Source: Francisella adeliensis (lineage in GTDB: Bacteria; Pseudomonadota; Gammaproteobacteria; Francisellales; Francisellaceae). From it: a stretch of DNA of 64,000 nt. The notes beneath the pieces were generated by a model, which made no database searches, was not told the origin of the DNA, and saw nothing but the letters and a program-made list of their open reading frames with translations. The DNA is taken from positions 1,674,001-1,738,000 of the forward strand of contig NZ_CP021781.1 of the NCBI RefSeq assembly GCF_003290445.1, in the 5' to 3' direction. Shown one piece after another: positions 48,725 to 58,141 of the stretch. The position numbers and the translations under genes are program-made. Numbering within the stretch: position 1 is the first letter of the stretch; each line of letters begins with the position of its first letter.

Positions 48725-49885
48725 ATGTTTGAAAAGTCTATTCAAAAAAATCTTCTAAATTCACTCAAAAACATAGTATATGGTGAGATATACCTAACAA
48801 CTCCAAAAGGTGAAACTTTTCACCAAAAAGGCTCAAAACCTGGTGAAATAGTTGATTTAAAACTAAAAGATTGGCGTACAGTAGTAAACCTAAAATTTAA
48901 ATCTGACATAGGTTTTGCTGCCGACTATCGAGATGGATATTGGGAAACATCAGATCTAAAAGCTTTAATCAGATTTGGAATAGATAATGAAGAAGCTTTT
49001 GGTCAATATATGAAACCAAATATTTTCTACAAGATGCTTCAAAAACTCAATTATCTTACAAAAAGAAATAGTATAGAACAGAGTAAAAAAAACATCTATG
49101 AGCATTATGATTTAGGTAATGATTTCTATGGTTTATGGCTTGATAAAACTATGACTTATTCTTCTGCTTTATACAAGAATCAGAACGAGTCACTCGAACA
49201 AGCTCAAATAAACAAATACAACAATATTTTAAAAACATTTGATAAGAAAGACGGCTCTGTACTAGAAGTTGGATGTGGTTGGGGTGGTTTTGCTGAAGTT
49301 GCTACAGAACATGGCTATTCTGTTAAGGGTATAACACTATCAACAGAACAACATGACTATGCTGTAGAAAGACTTGCTGGCAAAGATGCTTCTATCGTAA
49401 TAGAGGATTATCGTATCCAAGAAGGTTTATATGACTATATAGTTTCAATTGAAATGATAGAAGCTGTAGGTAGAAAGTACTGGAATACTTACTTTTCAAA
49501 ACTTAAATCACTTTTGAAAAAAGATGGCAAAATTGTAATTCAAAGTATTTTGATTGATGATGCAATTTTTGATGAATATGCTGCTGGTACAGATATGATT
49601 AGAACATTTATCTTCCCAGGTGGCTTCTTACCAAGTCTAAATCAAATCGATATCGAGCTTAAAAAAGTTGGCTTAAAATGTGTTAATAAAGAATCATTTG
49701 GTAAAGATTATGCCAAGACCTTAGATATTTGGGATAACAATTTTATAGCTAAAGAAAATGAGCTTATAAAGCTTGGATTCGATAAACGCTTCCAAAGAAT
49801 GTGGAGATTTTACCTAACATCATGTAGTGCTGCCTTTGATCACGGTAGAATTGATGTTGCACAGTTGGAGATAACTCATGCTTAG
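48725..49885 (+). CDS. cfa: cyclopropane-fatty-acyl-phospholipid synthase-type methyltransferase
   Basis: 386 residues. The N-terminal lipid-binding domain contains GFAADYRDGYWETSDLKALI. The SAM domain follows with YEHYDLGNDFYGLWLDKTMT, motif I VLEVGCGWGGFAEVA, GITLSTEQHDYA, and SIEMIEAVGRKYW. The C-terminal part has FIFPGGFLPSL. It methylenates double bonds of membrane phospholipid acyl chains. Its stop overlaps the next gene by 8 bp. First gene of a five-gene operon. Confidence 0.92.
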   Translation: MFEKSIQKNLLNSLKNIVYGEIYLTTPKGETFHQKGSKPGEIVDLKLKDWRTVVNLKFKSDIGFAADYRDGYWETSDLKALIRFGIDNEEAFGQYMKPNIFYKMLQKLNYLTKRNSIEQSKKNIYEHYDLGNDFYGLWLDKTMTYSSALYKNQNESLEQAQINKYNNILKTFDKKDGSVLEVGCGWGGFAEVATEHGYSVKGITLSTEQHDYAVERLAGKDASIVIEDYRIQEGLYDYIVSIEMIEAVGRKYWNTYFSKLKSLLKKDGKIVIQSILIDDAIFDEYAAGTDMIRTFIFPGGFLPSLNQIDIELKKVGLKCVNKESFGKDYAKTLDIWDNNFIAKENELIKLGFDKRFQRMWRFYLTSCSAAFDHGRIDVAQLEITHA

Positions 49886-50450
49886 AAAATTAGTGGTGCT
49901 ATTTTTTATAACCCTACCGATACTAAGCTTTGCTGATGAACCTACTTTAAATAAAAACACAAGGTCACTGAGCGGAGTCGAAGTGCCGAAAATCAGCTTA
50001 CAAGAAATAAAAACTCAAGAATCCAAACGCGTTGGTAAAGTTGAATTCAGAAAATGGTTTTTCCATATTTATAACGCTGAACTTTACACTGAAAATGGTA
50101 AATTTAGTTGGGATAAGCCTTTTTTACTTAAAATTCATTATTTATTGAGTTTTAAATCAAGAGTTATTACTAATCGCACTATCCGTGAGATTGCGGAACA
50201 ACATCCTGAGGCTGTTCGAAAAAATAAAAAGAAATATAAACAAATGATAGCCTCTGTAATACCTGATATTAAAAAGAACAGTAATCTTTACGGATACATG
50301 GATAAAGATGGCTATGGGTACATTTTTACCGACCAAAATCTTGTTGGTAAAATAAATGACAAACAATTATCAAAATATTTTTTTGAAATATGGTTAAGTG
50401 ACAACACAGCAAACCACCAATTATCAACAAAATTGAGGGGATTATCATAA
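49878..50450 (+). CDS. chalcone isomerase-like secreted protein
   Basis: 190 residues with a signal peptide (cleavage near SFADE, residue 19-20). The mature protein matches the bacterial chalcone-isomerase-like domain (KRVGKVEFRKWFFHIYNAEL, then the conserved-looking LLKIHYLLSFKSR). This fold binds fatty acids in plants, and in bacteria it recurs beside CFA synthases; its reaction is unknown. Residues about 31-37 are encoded by a GC-rich palindromic insert (see 49963). It overlaps cfa by 8 bp and the next gene by 1 bp. Confidence 0.8.
   Translation: MLRKLVVLFFITLPILSFADEPTLNKNTRSLSGVEVPKISLQEIKTQESKRVGKVEFRKWFFHIYNAELYTENGKFSWDKPFLLKIHYLLSFKSRVITNRTIREIAEQHPEAVRKNKKKYKQMIASVIPDIKKNSNLYGYMDKDGYGYIFTDQNLVGKINDKQLSKYFFEIWLSDNTANHQLSTKLRGLS
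49963..49987 (+). repeat. short GC-rich palindromic element inside a coding region
   Basis: About 25 bp, from GGTCACTGAGCGG to GTCGAAGTGCC, quasi-palindromic (GGtCACT ... AGTGcC) and far more GC-rich than its surroundings. It stays in frame, encoding RSLSGVEVP just after the signal peptide. Its core resembles the hairpin core at 26259-26282. Confidence 0.6.
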
Positions 50451-50998
50451 TGAATATAAAATTTAAATTTTTGAAAAAATTAGGAGTAATAATAATGGCT
50501 TTAGGATTATTTGGTTGTTCAGCTGACATTTCACAATATAAAGGTACCACACCTAAACTAGTATTGGAGGACTATCTACAGGGTCATATAAAAGGTTCCG
50601 GGATGATTCAAAATTATAAAAACATGGTTATCAAAAAGTTTGACTTTAGTGGTGATGCTAGCTGGAAAGATGACATTTGTACTTTTGATGAGCATATGGT
50701 TTATGATGATGGAACTAAGGATCATCGTATCTGGACTATCAAAAAAATCCGTGACGGATATTATGAGGGTACAACTGGAGATGTAATTGGGATAGCTAAA
50801 ATTCATATCGAAGGTAATGCTATGAACTGGAAGTATCAAATGAATGTTCCTGTTGGGGATAAAAAATATAAGATTTCATTCGATGACTGGATGTACCTGA
50901 TGGATGATGGCTCACTAATAAACAAAAACACCTTTAAAAAATTTGGTCTTAAAGTAGGTTCGCTTACACTAATGATGCACAAAGAAAATAAGGAATAA
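50450..50998 (+). CDS. DUF3833-family lipoprotein
   Basis: 182 residues with a lipobox (ALGLFGC, Cys24) and then a lipocalin-like beta-rich domain with PKLVLEDYLQGHIKGSGMIQ, the opening typical of DUF3833, and DGYYEGTTGDVIGIAKI. The function is unknown; the family recurs in gene clusters with CFA-type enzymes. Start ATG 50450 overlaps the previous stop. Next gene begins 1 bp after its stop. Confidence 0.83.
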   Translation: MNIKFKFLKKLGVIIMALGLFGCSADISQYKGTTPKLVLEDYLQGHIKGSGMIQNYKNMVIKKFDFSGDASWKDDICTFDEHMVYDDGTKDHRIWTIKKIRDGYYEGTTGDVIGIAKIHIEGNAMNWKYQMNVPVGDKKYKISFDDWMYLMDDGSLINKNTFKKFGLKVGSLTLMMHKENKE

Positions 50999-50999
50999 T

Positions 51000-51743
51000 A
51001 TGCAAAACTTTGTAGATAAAACTATTTGGGTAATTGGTGCAACAGATGGAATTGGCAGAGCTTTTGTTGAGAGGCTTGATAGCTCAATAAAAACAAACTT
51101 TATTCTTTCTGCTCGCTCTAAAGATAAACTCGAGCAAATAGCTGACAACCTTAAAAATAAATCAACAATTTTAGATTTTGATGTTGCTGATTATCAAGGT
51201 TTTAAAGAAAAATCTGCTACAGCTCTTAATCTCAACCCTGACTATATTATCTATCTTCCTGCATTTTATGAGCCATCTTTAATATCTGAAATTACTGCAG
51301 AAAATCTACAAAAAACGATTGATACAAATCTTACTGCTGTTTTTTATCTTTTTGAATTTATGCTACCTTACCTTAAAAAACACCCCTCTACTCAACTAGC
51401 AGTCACTGCAAGTGTTGCTGGATATATTGGTCTTCCTAGGTCACAACCCTATGCAGCAACTAAAGCTGGTGTTATCAACCTAGTTGAAAGTGCAAAGGCT
51501 GAAAACCCAGAGCTTGACATCCGCCTAATAAACCCAAGTTTTGTAAAAACAAAACTTACAGACAAAAATAATTTCAGAATGCCTGCAATACTAGAAGCAA
51601 AAGATGCTGCTGATACTATAATAAAAGGTTTAAACTCTAATAGTTTTGAAATACACTTTGCCAAAAAATTTACGCTAACACTAAAGTTGATAGCTAGTTT
51701 ACCCTATAAATTATATTTTAAAATCGCAAAAAAAATGATGTGA
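51000..51743 (+). CDS. short-chain dehydrogenase/reductase
   Basis: 247-residue SDR with a Rossmann start TIWVIGATDGIGRAFVERL, catalytic Ser in VTASVAGYIG, and the Tyr-x-x-x-Lys of PYAATKAG. NAD(P)H-dependent oxidoreductase; the substrate is unknown but probably lipid-derived given its place in the operon (inference). The C-terminal part ends in a hydrophobic and basic region (LIASLPYKLYFKIAKKMM) that could associate with membrane. Confidence 0.88.
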   Translation: MQNFVDKTIWVIGATDGIGRAFVERLDSSIKTNFILSARSKDKLEQIADNLKNKSTILDFDVADYQGFKEKSATALNLNPDYIIYLPAFYEPSLISEITAENLQKTIDTNLTAVFYLFEFMLPYLKKHPSTQLAVTASVAGYIGLPRSQPYAATKAGVINLVESAKAENPELDIRLINPSFVKTKLTDKNNFRMPAILEAKDAADTIIKGLNSNSFEIHFAKKFTLTLKLIASLPYKLYFKIAKKMM

Positions 51744-51750
51744 GAAAATA

Positions 51751-52578
51751 ATGAAAGATATAAAAATTGATTTAGCGTTTATAGGTTTTGCAATACTACA
51801 CCTTGTATGTATTAGTGCATTTTTTATCACTTGGAACATAACTGCTGTTATCGTATTCTTAGTAACTTTTTCAATGAGAACTTTTGCTTTAACTGCAGGG
51901 TATCATCGTTACTTTGCTCACAAATCATTCCAAACCTCTCGTGCATTTCAGTTTATACTAGCTCTTGTAGGCTCTTGGGCATCACAAAATGGTCCTTTAT
52001 GGTGGTCAGGACATCATAGATACCACCATATCCATTCTGATAAAGAAACTGATCTTCACACACCAAAAAATGGCTTTTTACAAGCTCATTTTGGCTGGGT
52101 TTTTGTCCCTAAGAATGAAAATGTCGACCCTAAATTCACTAAAGATTGGGTAAAATACCCTGAACTTGTATGGATAGATAAATATAGTCATCTCTCTTTT
52201 GTAGCATACCTTATAGGCCTTTTTGCTTTAGGTAGTTTAATTGCAACAATGTTTCCATCATTAAATACTTCAGGGCTTACATTTGTTTTATGCGGAGGTA
52301 TCTTTAGTACAGTACTTTTATACCATACTACTTTTAGCGTAAACTCTTTTTGCCATATTTTTGGTAAAAAAGACTATAAAACTACAGATAACAGTCGAAA
52401 TAACTGGTTCGTAGCTCTTATAACATTTGGTGAAGGTTGGCATAACAATCATCATAAATTTGCCTACTCTGTAAGAAATAACATAAATTTTTGGCAGATT
52501 GATATTACTTATATGATTTTATGTATTTTGAGAAAACTTAGAATTGTTTGGGACTTTAAAGAACCTAAACAGCATTGA
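51751..52578 (+). CDS. membrane fatty acid desaturase (acyl-CoA/acyl-lipid delta-9 type)
   Basis: 275 residues with four hydrophobic segments and the three histidine boxes of di-iron desaturases: HRYFAH, HHRYHH and HNNHH. The arrangement GYHRYFAHKSFQTSR is that of the delta-9/OLE1-like group. It makes unsaturated acyl chains, which would be the substrate for the CFA-type enzyme four genes upstream. It ends 4 bp before the rnr stop (convergent), with no hairpin between. Confidence 0.92.
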   Translation: MKDIKIDLAFIGFAILHLVCISAFFITWNITAVIVFLVTFSMRTFALTAGYHRYFAHKSFQTSRAFQFILALVGSWASQNGPLWWSGHHRYHHIHSDKETDLHTPKNGFLQAHFGWVFVPKNENVDPKFTKDWVKYPELVWIDKYSHLSFVAYLIGLFALGSLIATMFPSLNTSGLTFVLCGGIFSTVLLYHTTFSVNSFCHIFGKKDYKTTDNSRNNWFVALITFGEGWHNNHHKFAYSVRNNINFWQIDITYMILCILRKLRIVWDFKEPKQH

Positions 52579-52582
52579 AGTA

Positions 52583-54859
52583 CTAAGCTTTAGTAACTTC
52601 TTTCTTTTTTTTATTTCTAGGCTTTCTTTTTCTAGGTTTCCTCTTTTTACTAGGACCTTTAGACTTTTTATGTTCATCAAACTTTTGATTTGGATCAAAA
52701 ATTTCAAAATCAATATGCGTATTTTCAAGGTCAACTCTCGAAACTTTGATAACTATATCTTGTCCAATTTTAAAGACTCTATGAGTTCGTTTACCGATTA
52801 GAATACTTTTAGCTTCGTCGAAGATATAATAGTCACCTGGTATTTTAGATACATGGACTAGACCTTCAATATACATATCTTTAAGTTCTGCAAATAAACC
52901 TAAACCATTTAAATGTACGATTTTAGCATCTAAAACATGACCGATATAATCTTTCATGAAATAGCACTTCAACCAACCTTCTACTTGCTTAGATGCTCCA
53001 TCAGCATTTCTTTCTTGCACTGAAGCATTATCACAAATATTAGCAAGTTCTGATTTTTCGTAATCACTACCACCTAGCTTATATTCGTTAATAATAGACT
53101 TAATTAATCTATGTACAATTAAATCCGGATATCTACGAATCGGTGAAGTAAAATGAGTATATTCTTTATAAGCCAAACCAAAGTGACCATCATTATCGAT
53201 GCTATAAATTGCTTGATTCATACTTCTAAGAGTCATCATCTGAATATCATCGTAATCAGCTCGACCTTTTACGCTTTGAAGCATATTTGACAGTGCCTGA
53301 GGAGTTACTTTGCCATCTTTACCATAAGCTAGATGTATACCATGGATAGATAGATACTTTTTAAGGGCTTCCATCTTATCTTCTTTAGGCTCACTATGTA
53401 CTCTATAAGGTGAAGTCTTTTTATGTTTAATCATAAACTTAGCTGCAGCCACATTCGCTACAAGCATACATTCTTCAATTAACCTGTGAGCATCATTACG
53501 GTGCCTTGGAACAATTGATTCTATATGATTATGATCATCTAGAATAATCTGTGTTTCTACAGTATCAAAATCTATAGCTCCTCTTTCTTGCCTTGCTTGA
53601 TGCAATACAAAATATAAGTCCTGTAAAGTAAACAAATCAGGAACTAATTCAGGTGTATTTTCAACAATAGTATTTTCTTTTTTACTTAAAAGCTTAGCAA
53701 CCTCAGTATATGTTAATCGAGCTTTTGAGTTAATCACCGCTGAATAAAATTTAGTTCTAGTTAGCTTACCTGTTTTGCTTATATTCATTTCACAAACAAG
53801 CGAATATCTATCGACTTTAGGTTGCAATGAACACAATCCATTAGATAGCTTTTCTGGTAGCATAGGAATCACTAATCCAGGGAAATATACAGATGTAGAG
53901 CGACGCTTAGCATCCATATCGAGAGCTGAATCTTTCTTCACATAATTTGATACATCTGCAATAGCTACGAATAACTTCCAGCCACCAGTTTTAGTTTTAT
54001 GCGAATAAACAGCATCATCAAAATCTTTAGCATCTTCACCATCTATTGTGACAAAGTTTTTATCACGCATATCTACGCGTTCACCAACTAATACATCATC
54101 TGAAATATCTTCAACATATTTAAGAGCTTTTTTGCTCCACTCTTCTATCAAATCATATTTCTTAGAAGCAAGCATCATTGCTTCTTTTACTGGAGAGATA
54201 GCTTCAACTTCTTTGATATATTTAGCAACAGCTGGGCCTGATACACTTGGCTGAACTATTATCTCAGCTTCAATTAAAGTCTCTGGTTCAATTTTAATAT
54301 TAGGTGGTAGTAAGGTAACTATTACACTACTATTTTTACTAATAGGCTTTAAAAAATGCCCATCAAAACTTTTAAAAAAATATCCTGTTATAGTTTTCTG
54401 TGAACGAGAAACTATTGACTTAACCTCTGCTTCTAAACGAGACCTTTTATTTATTCCAAGTACTTTTGCATTAATCTCATCACCTACAAAAAGCATTTTA
54501 GCTTGTGCTGGTAATATTGAAACCTTAGTTTTTAATAAATGGCTAAAAACTTCCATTCTACCATCTCTATCAGCACTTACTTTTGATGTAATAAATATCG
54601 GTTTAGCATCTAAAGCACTAAAGTAATATTTATCTTTAGCAATTTGCCCATCACGAACCATTGCTCCAAGTCTAAAAACTAGACCATCAAAAGATGCCTT
54701 TTTATGTATTTCTAAGGCATCAGCTATTGTCTCTATACTTACCGGTAACCCTGTATCTTTTATAAAATTTAAAATAACTTCACGACTAGGTATCGGATTT
54801 TCATATTTCTGTGCTTCTATGTCCTTATTAGGATCATTTTTTATACTATATTTACTCAC
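52583..54859 (-). CDS. rnr: ribonuclease R
   Basis: 3'-5' exoribonuclease that degrades structured RNA. 758 residues: an N-terminal winged helix (RDGQIAKDKYYFSALDA region), cold-shock domains, and the RNB core with TIDGEDAKDFDDAVYSHKTK (catalytic Asp cluster), YTHFTSPIRRYPDLIVHRLI, then S1 and a very basic C-terminal tail (about 35 residues rich in Lys and Arg). Its start overlaps the truB stop by 8 bp. Last gene of the pmrA-lepB-rnc-truB-rnr run. Confidence 0.96.
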   Translation of the reverse strand: MSKYSIKNDPNKDIEAQKYENPIPSREVILNFIKDTGLPVSIETIADALEIHKKASFDGLVFRLGAMVRDGQIAKDKYYFSALDAKPIFITSKVSADRDGRMEVFSHLLKTKVSILPAQAKMLFVGDEINAKVLGINKRSRLEAEVKSIVSRSQKTITGYFFKSFDGHFLKPISKNSSVIVTLLPPNIKIEPETLIEAEIIVQPSVSGPAVAKYIKEVEAISPVKEAMMLASKKYDLIEEWSKKALKYVEDISDDVLVGERVDMRDKNFVTIDGEDAKDFDDAVYSHKTKTGGWKLFVAIADVSNYVKKDSALDMDAKRRSTSVYFPGLVIPMLPEKLSNGLCSLQPKVDRYSLVCEMNISKTGKLTRTKFYSAVINSKARLTYTEVAKLLSKKENTIVENTPELVPDLFTLQDLYFVLHQARQERGAIDFDTVETQIILDDHNHIESIVPRHRNDAHRLIEECMLVANVAAAKFMIKHKKTSPYRVHSEPKEDKMEALKKYLSIHGIHLAYGKDGKVTPQALSNMLQSVKGRADYDDIQMMTLRSMNQAIYSIDNDGHFGLAYKEYTHFTSPIRRYPDLIVHRLIKSIINEYKLGGSDYEKSELANICDNASVQERNADGASKQVEGWLKCYFMKDYIGHVLDAKIVHLNGLGLFAELKDMYIEGLVHVSKIPGDYYIFDEAKSILIGKRTHRVFKIGQDIVIKVSRVDLENTHIDFEIFDPNQKFDEHKKSKGPSKKRKPRKRKPRNKKKKEVTKA

Positions 54860-55763
54860 TTATTAGTATTTCCTGGTCAAAAAACCTTTTATTAATTAAT
54901 TCACCCTTATCAAACTCTGCAATAGCAACAAACTTGTCTTCATCATATATTTTTACTGTGCCATTTAGTTCGGGTCTTATAGGGAACTTCCCTCTTTTGT
55001 ATAAATCTTCTTTTTCTTCTTCTGCTAGTGTATAACTTAACTTATCTGAAAATACACTCTCCACATGAGATATAGTAGCAAGTTTATCTTCAAAACTTAA
55101 ATCTTTTAATTGTTCAAGTGTATATGATTGCTCTATGTCAAATGGTCCGCTTTTTGTTCTTTGTAACGCAATCAAATGTCCGCCACAACCAAGCTTTGCT
55201 CCTATATCTATAGCTAATGAGCGAATATATGTGCCTTTTGAGGAGCGAACTTTAATTGTTATAGTATCTTCAGTAAAATCTAATAAATCTAAGTTATATA
55301 TCGTGATATCTCGAGGTTTTATTTCAATTTGTATACCTTCACGAGCTAGCTTATATAAAGGTTTACCATTATGTTTTAATGCTGAATACATTGGTGGTAC
55401 TTGTGATATTTCACCACGAAAGTTATCCAATACATTCTCTAACGCATCATTATCTAACTTTGGAATATCATCTAAACTTTCTTTGATTATATTGCCCTCA
55501 GCATCACCACTATCTGTTTCTACACCTAATTTAATAGTTGCGATATATTCTTTATCAGCATCTAACAAATACTGTGCAATTTTAGTAGCCCTTCCAAAAC
55601 ATATTGGCAACACACCTGTAGCCATTGGGTCTAAAGTACCCGTATGACCTGCTTTTTGTGCATTAAAAAGTCTTTTTAATTGTTGAAGGATATAATTTGA
55701 GCTTGCATCTTTTGATTTGTTTACGACTATTACACCATTTAAGTTTAGTCTATTCTTTTTCAT
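54852..55763 (-). CDS. truB: tRNA pseudouridine(55) synthase
   Basis: Makes pseudouridine 55 in the tRNA T-loop. 303 residues with the catalytic block AGHTGTLDPMATGVLPICFG (Asp nucleophile), KEYIATIKLGVETDSGDAEG, and the RSSKGTYIRSLAIDIG motif. The C-terminal PUA-like part is present. Overlaps rnc by 14 bp and rnr by 8 bp, so expression is coupled. Confidence 0.95.
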   Translation of the reverse strand: MKKNRLNLNGVIVVNKSKDASSNYILQQLKRLFNAQKAGHTGTLDPMATGVLPICFGRATKIAQYLLDADKEYIATIKLGVETDSGDAEGNIIKESLDDIPKLDNDALENVLDNFRGEISQVPPMYSALKHNGKPLYKLAREGIQIEIKPRDITIYNLDLLDFTEDTITIKVRSSKGTYIRSLAIDIGAKLGCGGHLIALQRTKSGPFDIEQSYTLEQLKDLSFEDKLATISHVESVFSDKLSYTLAEEEKEDLYKRGKFPIRPELNGTVKIYDEDKFVAIAEFDKGELINKRFFDQEILISE

Positions 55764-56445
55764 CTATTACTTTATCTTTTATAATTTGAATCATCTTACC
55801 AGCTGCAACTTGTTCAGCCTTTTTACGTGATTTCCCCTGTGCAGTAACACTCAAGTCATGTTCTTGACAAGACACTGACACATTAAAAACCTGTTCATGG
55901 TCTTTACCATCTATACTAACTATATCATATACTGGTAAACTTAATGATTGTTGCAGTAAAATTTCTTGTAACGATGATTTATTATCCTTAACAACCGCAA
56001 TATCAAAATCTTCCTGAGAAAGTGACTTTGAATACCACTTTAAAACAATCTTCTTAGCAGTTTCAAAATTACTATCAAGGTAAATAGCTCCAATAACTGC
56101 TTCGACAACATCTTCTAAAATTTTCTCGCGGCGATGTGAGGCATTTTTTTCGCTATCTCCAAAAATTATATACTCATCAATTTGAAGCTCTAGAGCTAAC
56201 TTAGCTAAAGTCGCTCCTCTAACTAACTTAGAACGAACCTGAGAAAGTTTCCCTTCTTCATCATCAGGAAACTTATGATATAAAACCTCAGCAATCACAA
56301 ACCCTAAGATAGAATCACCTAAAAACTCTAACCTTTCATAGTTCTTTTTTGTTTTACTACGATGAGTTAATGCTCTATTTAGGATAGAAACATCTTTAAA
56401 TGTATAGCTTAAGTTACGGTATAATTTTGAAAAATCTTGAATCAT
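55750..56445 (-). CDS. rnc: ribonuclease III
   Basis: Double-strand-specific endoribonuclease that processes rRNA precursors. 231 residues with the signature ERLEFLGDSILGFVIAEVLY, the second metal cluster EDVVEAVIGAIYLD, and a C-terminal dsRNA-binding domain (SSLQEILLQQ to KKAEQVAAGKMIQII). In E. coli rnc also follows lepB. 5 bp separate it from lepB. Confidence 0.96.
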   Translation of the reverse strand: MIQDFSKLYRNLSYTFKDVSILNRALTHRSKTKKNYERLEFLGDSILGFVIAEVLYHKFPDDEEGKLSQVRSKLVRGATLAKLALELQIDEYIIFGDSEKNASHRREKILEDVVEAVIGAIYLDSNFETAKKIVLKWYSKSLSQEDFDIAVVKDNKSSLQEILLQQSLSLPVYDIVSIDGKDHEQVFNVSVSCQEHDLSVTAQGKSRKKAEQVAAGKMIQIIKDKVIDEKE

Positions 56446-56450
56446 ATCTG

Positions 56451-57326
56451 TTAGAAAGTTCTACCAAGCTCGCTCCAACGAACTTTTTTATCTATTTTGT
56501 CCCAGCTCATCCATACTATCTTAGCTTTACCAACTAAATCTTTCTCTGGAACAAATCCCCAATAACGGCTATCTTCACTATTATCACGATTATCACCCAT
56601 TACAAAATAATGTCCTGCAGGTACTTTCAAACCTTCAAAATTTGTTGGTTTAACTGCCTCTATCCAATCAATCTCATGCTTAACGCCAAGTAGATCTTCC
56701 GTACAAACAGTATCTCCACTACCTCCAGCCATAGAGTTATTATAATAATTCATAGCATCGCGATTACAATTAGTATAATCAAGTTTCTTACCGTTTATAG
56801 TCAACATCTTATTATTATAAGAAATAACATCTCCAGGTAAGCCAACGACCCTTTTAACAAAGTCAACATCAGGGTTTACAGGGAAATGAAGTACCATGAT
56901 ATCACCACGCTTAGGTTCACCAACCTTAATAAGTGTCTTATTACTAAATGGTGCTCTAATACCGTAGGCTGTTTTATCAACAAAAATAAAATCACCAACA
57001 GGGAGAGTAGGTGTCATTGATGCTGTTGGAATTAGGAAATTACCAACAAGGAATGTTCTTAAAAAAAATACAATAATAAAAACACTAAACAATGATCTAG
57101 CTTGATCTGCTACAAATGGCGCTTTCAAGCCATGGTCTTTATAAAATTGTCGCTTTTCTTTTTTCTTAAGACCTTTCAATTGATCTTTATATGGTGCTAA
57201 ACGAGACTTTTGAAAAAAAAGATAATCAACTATGTATATAGCACCACTAGCTATAGTTAAGAACAACAACCAAAAAGTAAAGCCTAAACTAAGCAAGTAA
57301 CCAAGAATGTTGTTTAATATTTCCAT
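56451..57326 (-). CDS. lepB: signal peptidase I
   Basis: Cleaves signal peptides at the periplasmic face. 291 residues with two N-terminal membrane segments, the second at about residues 78-96. Catalytic S103 lies in IPTASMTPTL and the general base K158 in DFVKRVVGLPGD. The C-terminal box is GHYFVMGDNRDNSEDSRYWG. The insert after the Lys box has a Cys pair (TNCNRD and TVCTED). It begins 2 bp after the response regulator gene. Confidence 0.96.
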   Translation of the reverse strand: MEILNNILGYLLSLGFTFWLLFLTIASGAIYIVDYLFFQKSRLAPYKDQLKGLKKKEKRQFYKDHGLKAPFVADQARSLFSVFIIVFFLRTFLVGNFLIPTASMTPTLPVGDFIFVDKTAYGIRAPFSNKTLIKVGEPKRGDIMVLHFPVNPDVDFVKRVVGLPGDVISYNNKMLTINGKKLDYTNCNRDAMNYYNNSMAGGSGDTVCTEDLLGVKHEIDWIEAVKPTNFEGLKVPAGHYFVMGDNRDNSEDSRYWGFVPEKDLVGKAKIVWMSWDKIDKKVRWSELGRTF

Positions 57327-57328
57327 AT

Positions 57329-58015
57329 TTATTTTACTATCTTATCCTTTTGGACAAAATATCCAACACCACGAATAGTTTGAATAAAGTTGGAAATTTC
57401 TATTTTCTTTCTTAGGTTATGCATATGTACTTCTAAAGTATTAGTATCCATCTCTTTATCAGTAGAATAAACTTCTTCTAGAAGTTGAGTCTTTGGAACA
57501 ACACGACCAGCATTCTGAACTAGAATAGAAAGTAATGCTAATTCCTTTTTAGAAACTGGAATAATCACGCCATCTTTAGTTACTGTTTCAGAACTTGGGT
57601 TAAAGCTATAGTCTCCAAACTTAATTTCTTCATTTACATTTTTGCCTGCTTTAGTATCTACTCTACGAGATACTGCCTTAATTCTAGCTACAAGCTCTTT
57701 CAACTCAAATGGCTTAGTCAAATAATCATCGGCACCTAAATCTAGACCTTTAATTCTATCTTCTAAACCATCTCTAGCTGTAAGTAAAAGAATAGGTGTT
57801 TTAATACCTTTATTTCTAGCATTTCTAAGAACTTCTAGACCCGTTTTAATTGGAAGGCCTATATCTAATACAACGATATCATAAAGTCCTGACTCTATGA
57901 ATGTTTGAGCAGCTTCACCATCAGATACTAGGTTTACATTAAAACTTTCTTTTTGTAGTGCTTCTAAAAGACCTTCACCCAAATTCAAATCATCTTCACA
58001 TAATAATAGTCTCAT
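57329..58015 (-). CDS. pmrA: orphan OmpR-family response regulator, PmrA/QseB-like
   Basis: 228 residues. The receiver has acidic pocket E7-D8-D9, phosphoacceptor D51 (VVLDIGLP), and K101 (LTKPFE). A winged-helix DNA-binding domain follows (VSKKELALLSILVQNAGRVV, then TNTLEVHMHNLRKKI). No sensor kinase gene is adjacent, so it is an orphan in this window. In Francisella the equivalent gene, called PmrA or QseB, heads the same lepB-rnc-truB-rnr run and controls virulence genes. That assignment is by gene order and recall. Confidence 0.88.
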   Translation of the reverse strand: MRLLLCEDDLNLGEGLLEALQKESFNVNLVSDGEAAQTFIESGLYDIVVLDIGLPIKTGLEVLRNARNKGIKTPILLLTARDGLEDRIKGLDLGADDYLTKPFELKELVARIKAVSRRVDTKAGKNVNEEIKFGDYSFNPSSETVTKDGVIIPVSKKELALLSILVQNAGRVVPKTQLLEEVYSTDKEMDTNTLEVHMHNLRKKIEISNFIQTIRGVGYFVQKDKIVK

Positions 58016-58141
58016 TACTTCTACCTTTATTTTATTTTAGAATGTTAATTTTAATTAAAAAATATTTATTTTGGTAGTATATATCATAATATAGATAAAG
58101 CAAATATTTATTTTAAATTTCAGAACGCGCAAAATAGTTAG

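Noticed and set aside
54328-54345. Sequence resembling the island operator (ctattTTTACTAATAG) inside rnr
   Set aside because: Arms match poorly and it is within a coding region, so chance in AT-rich DNA is more likely.
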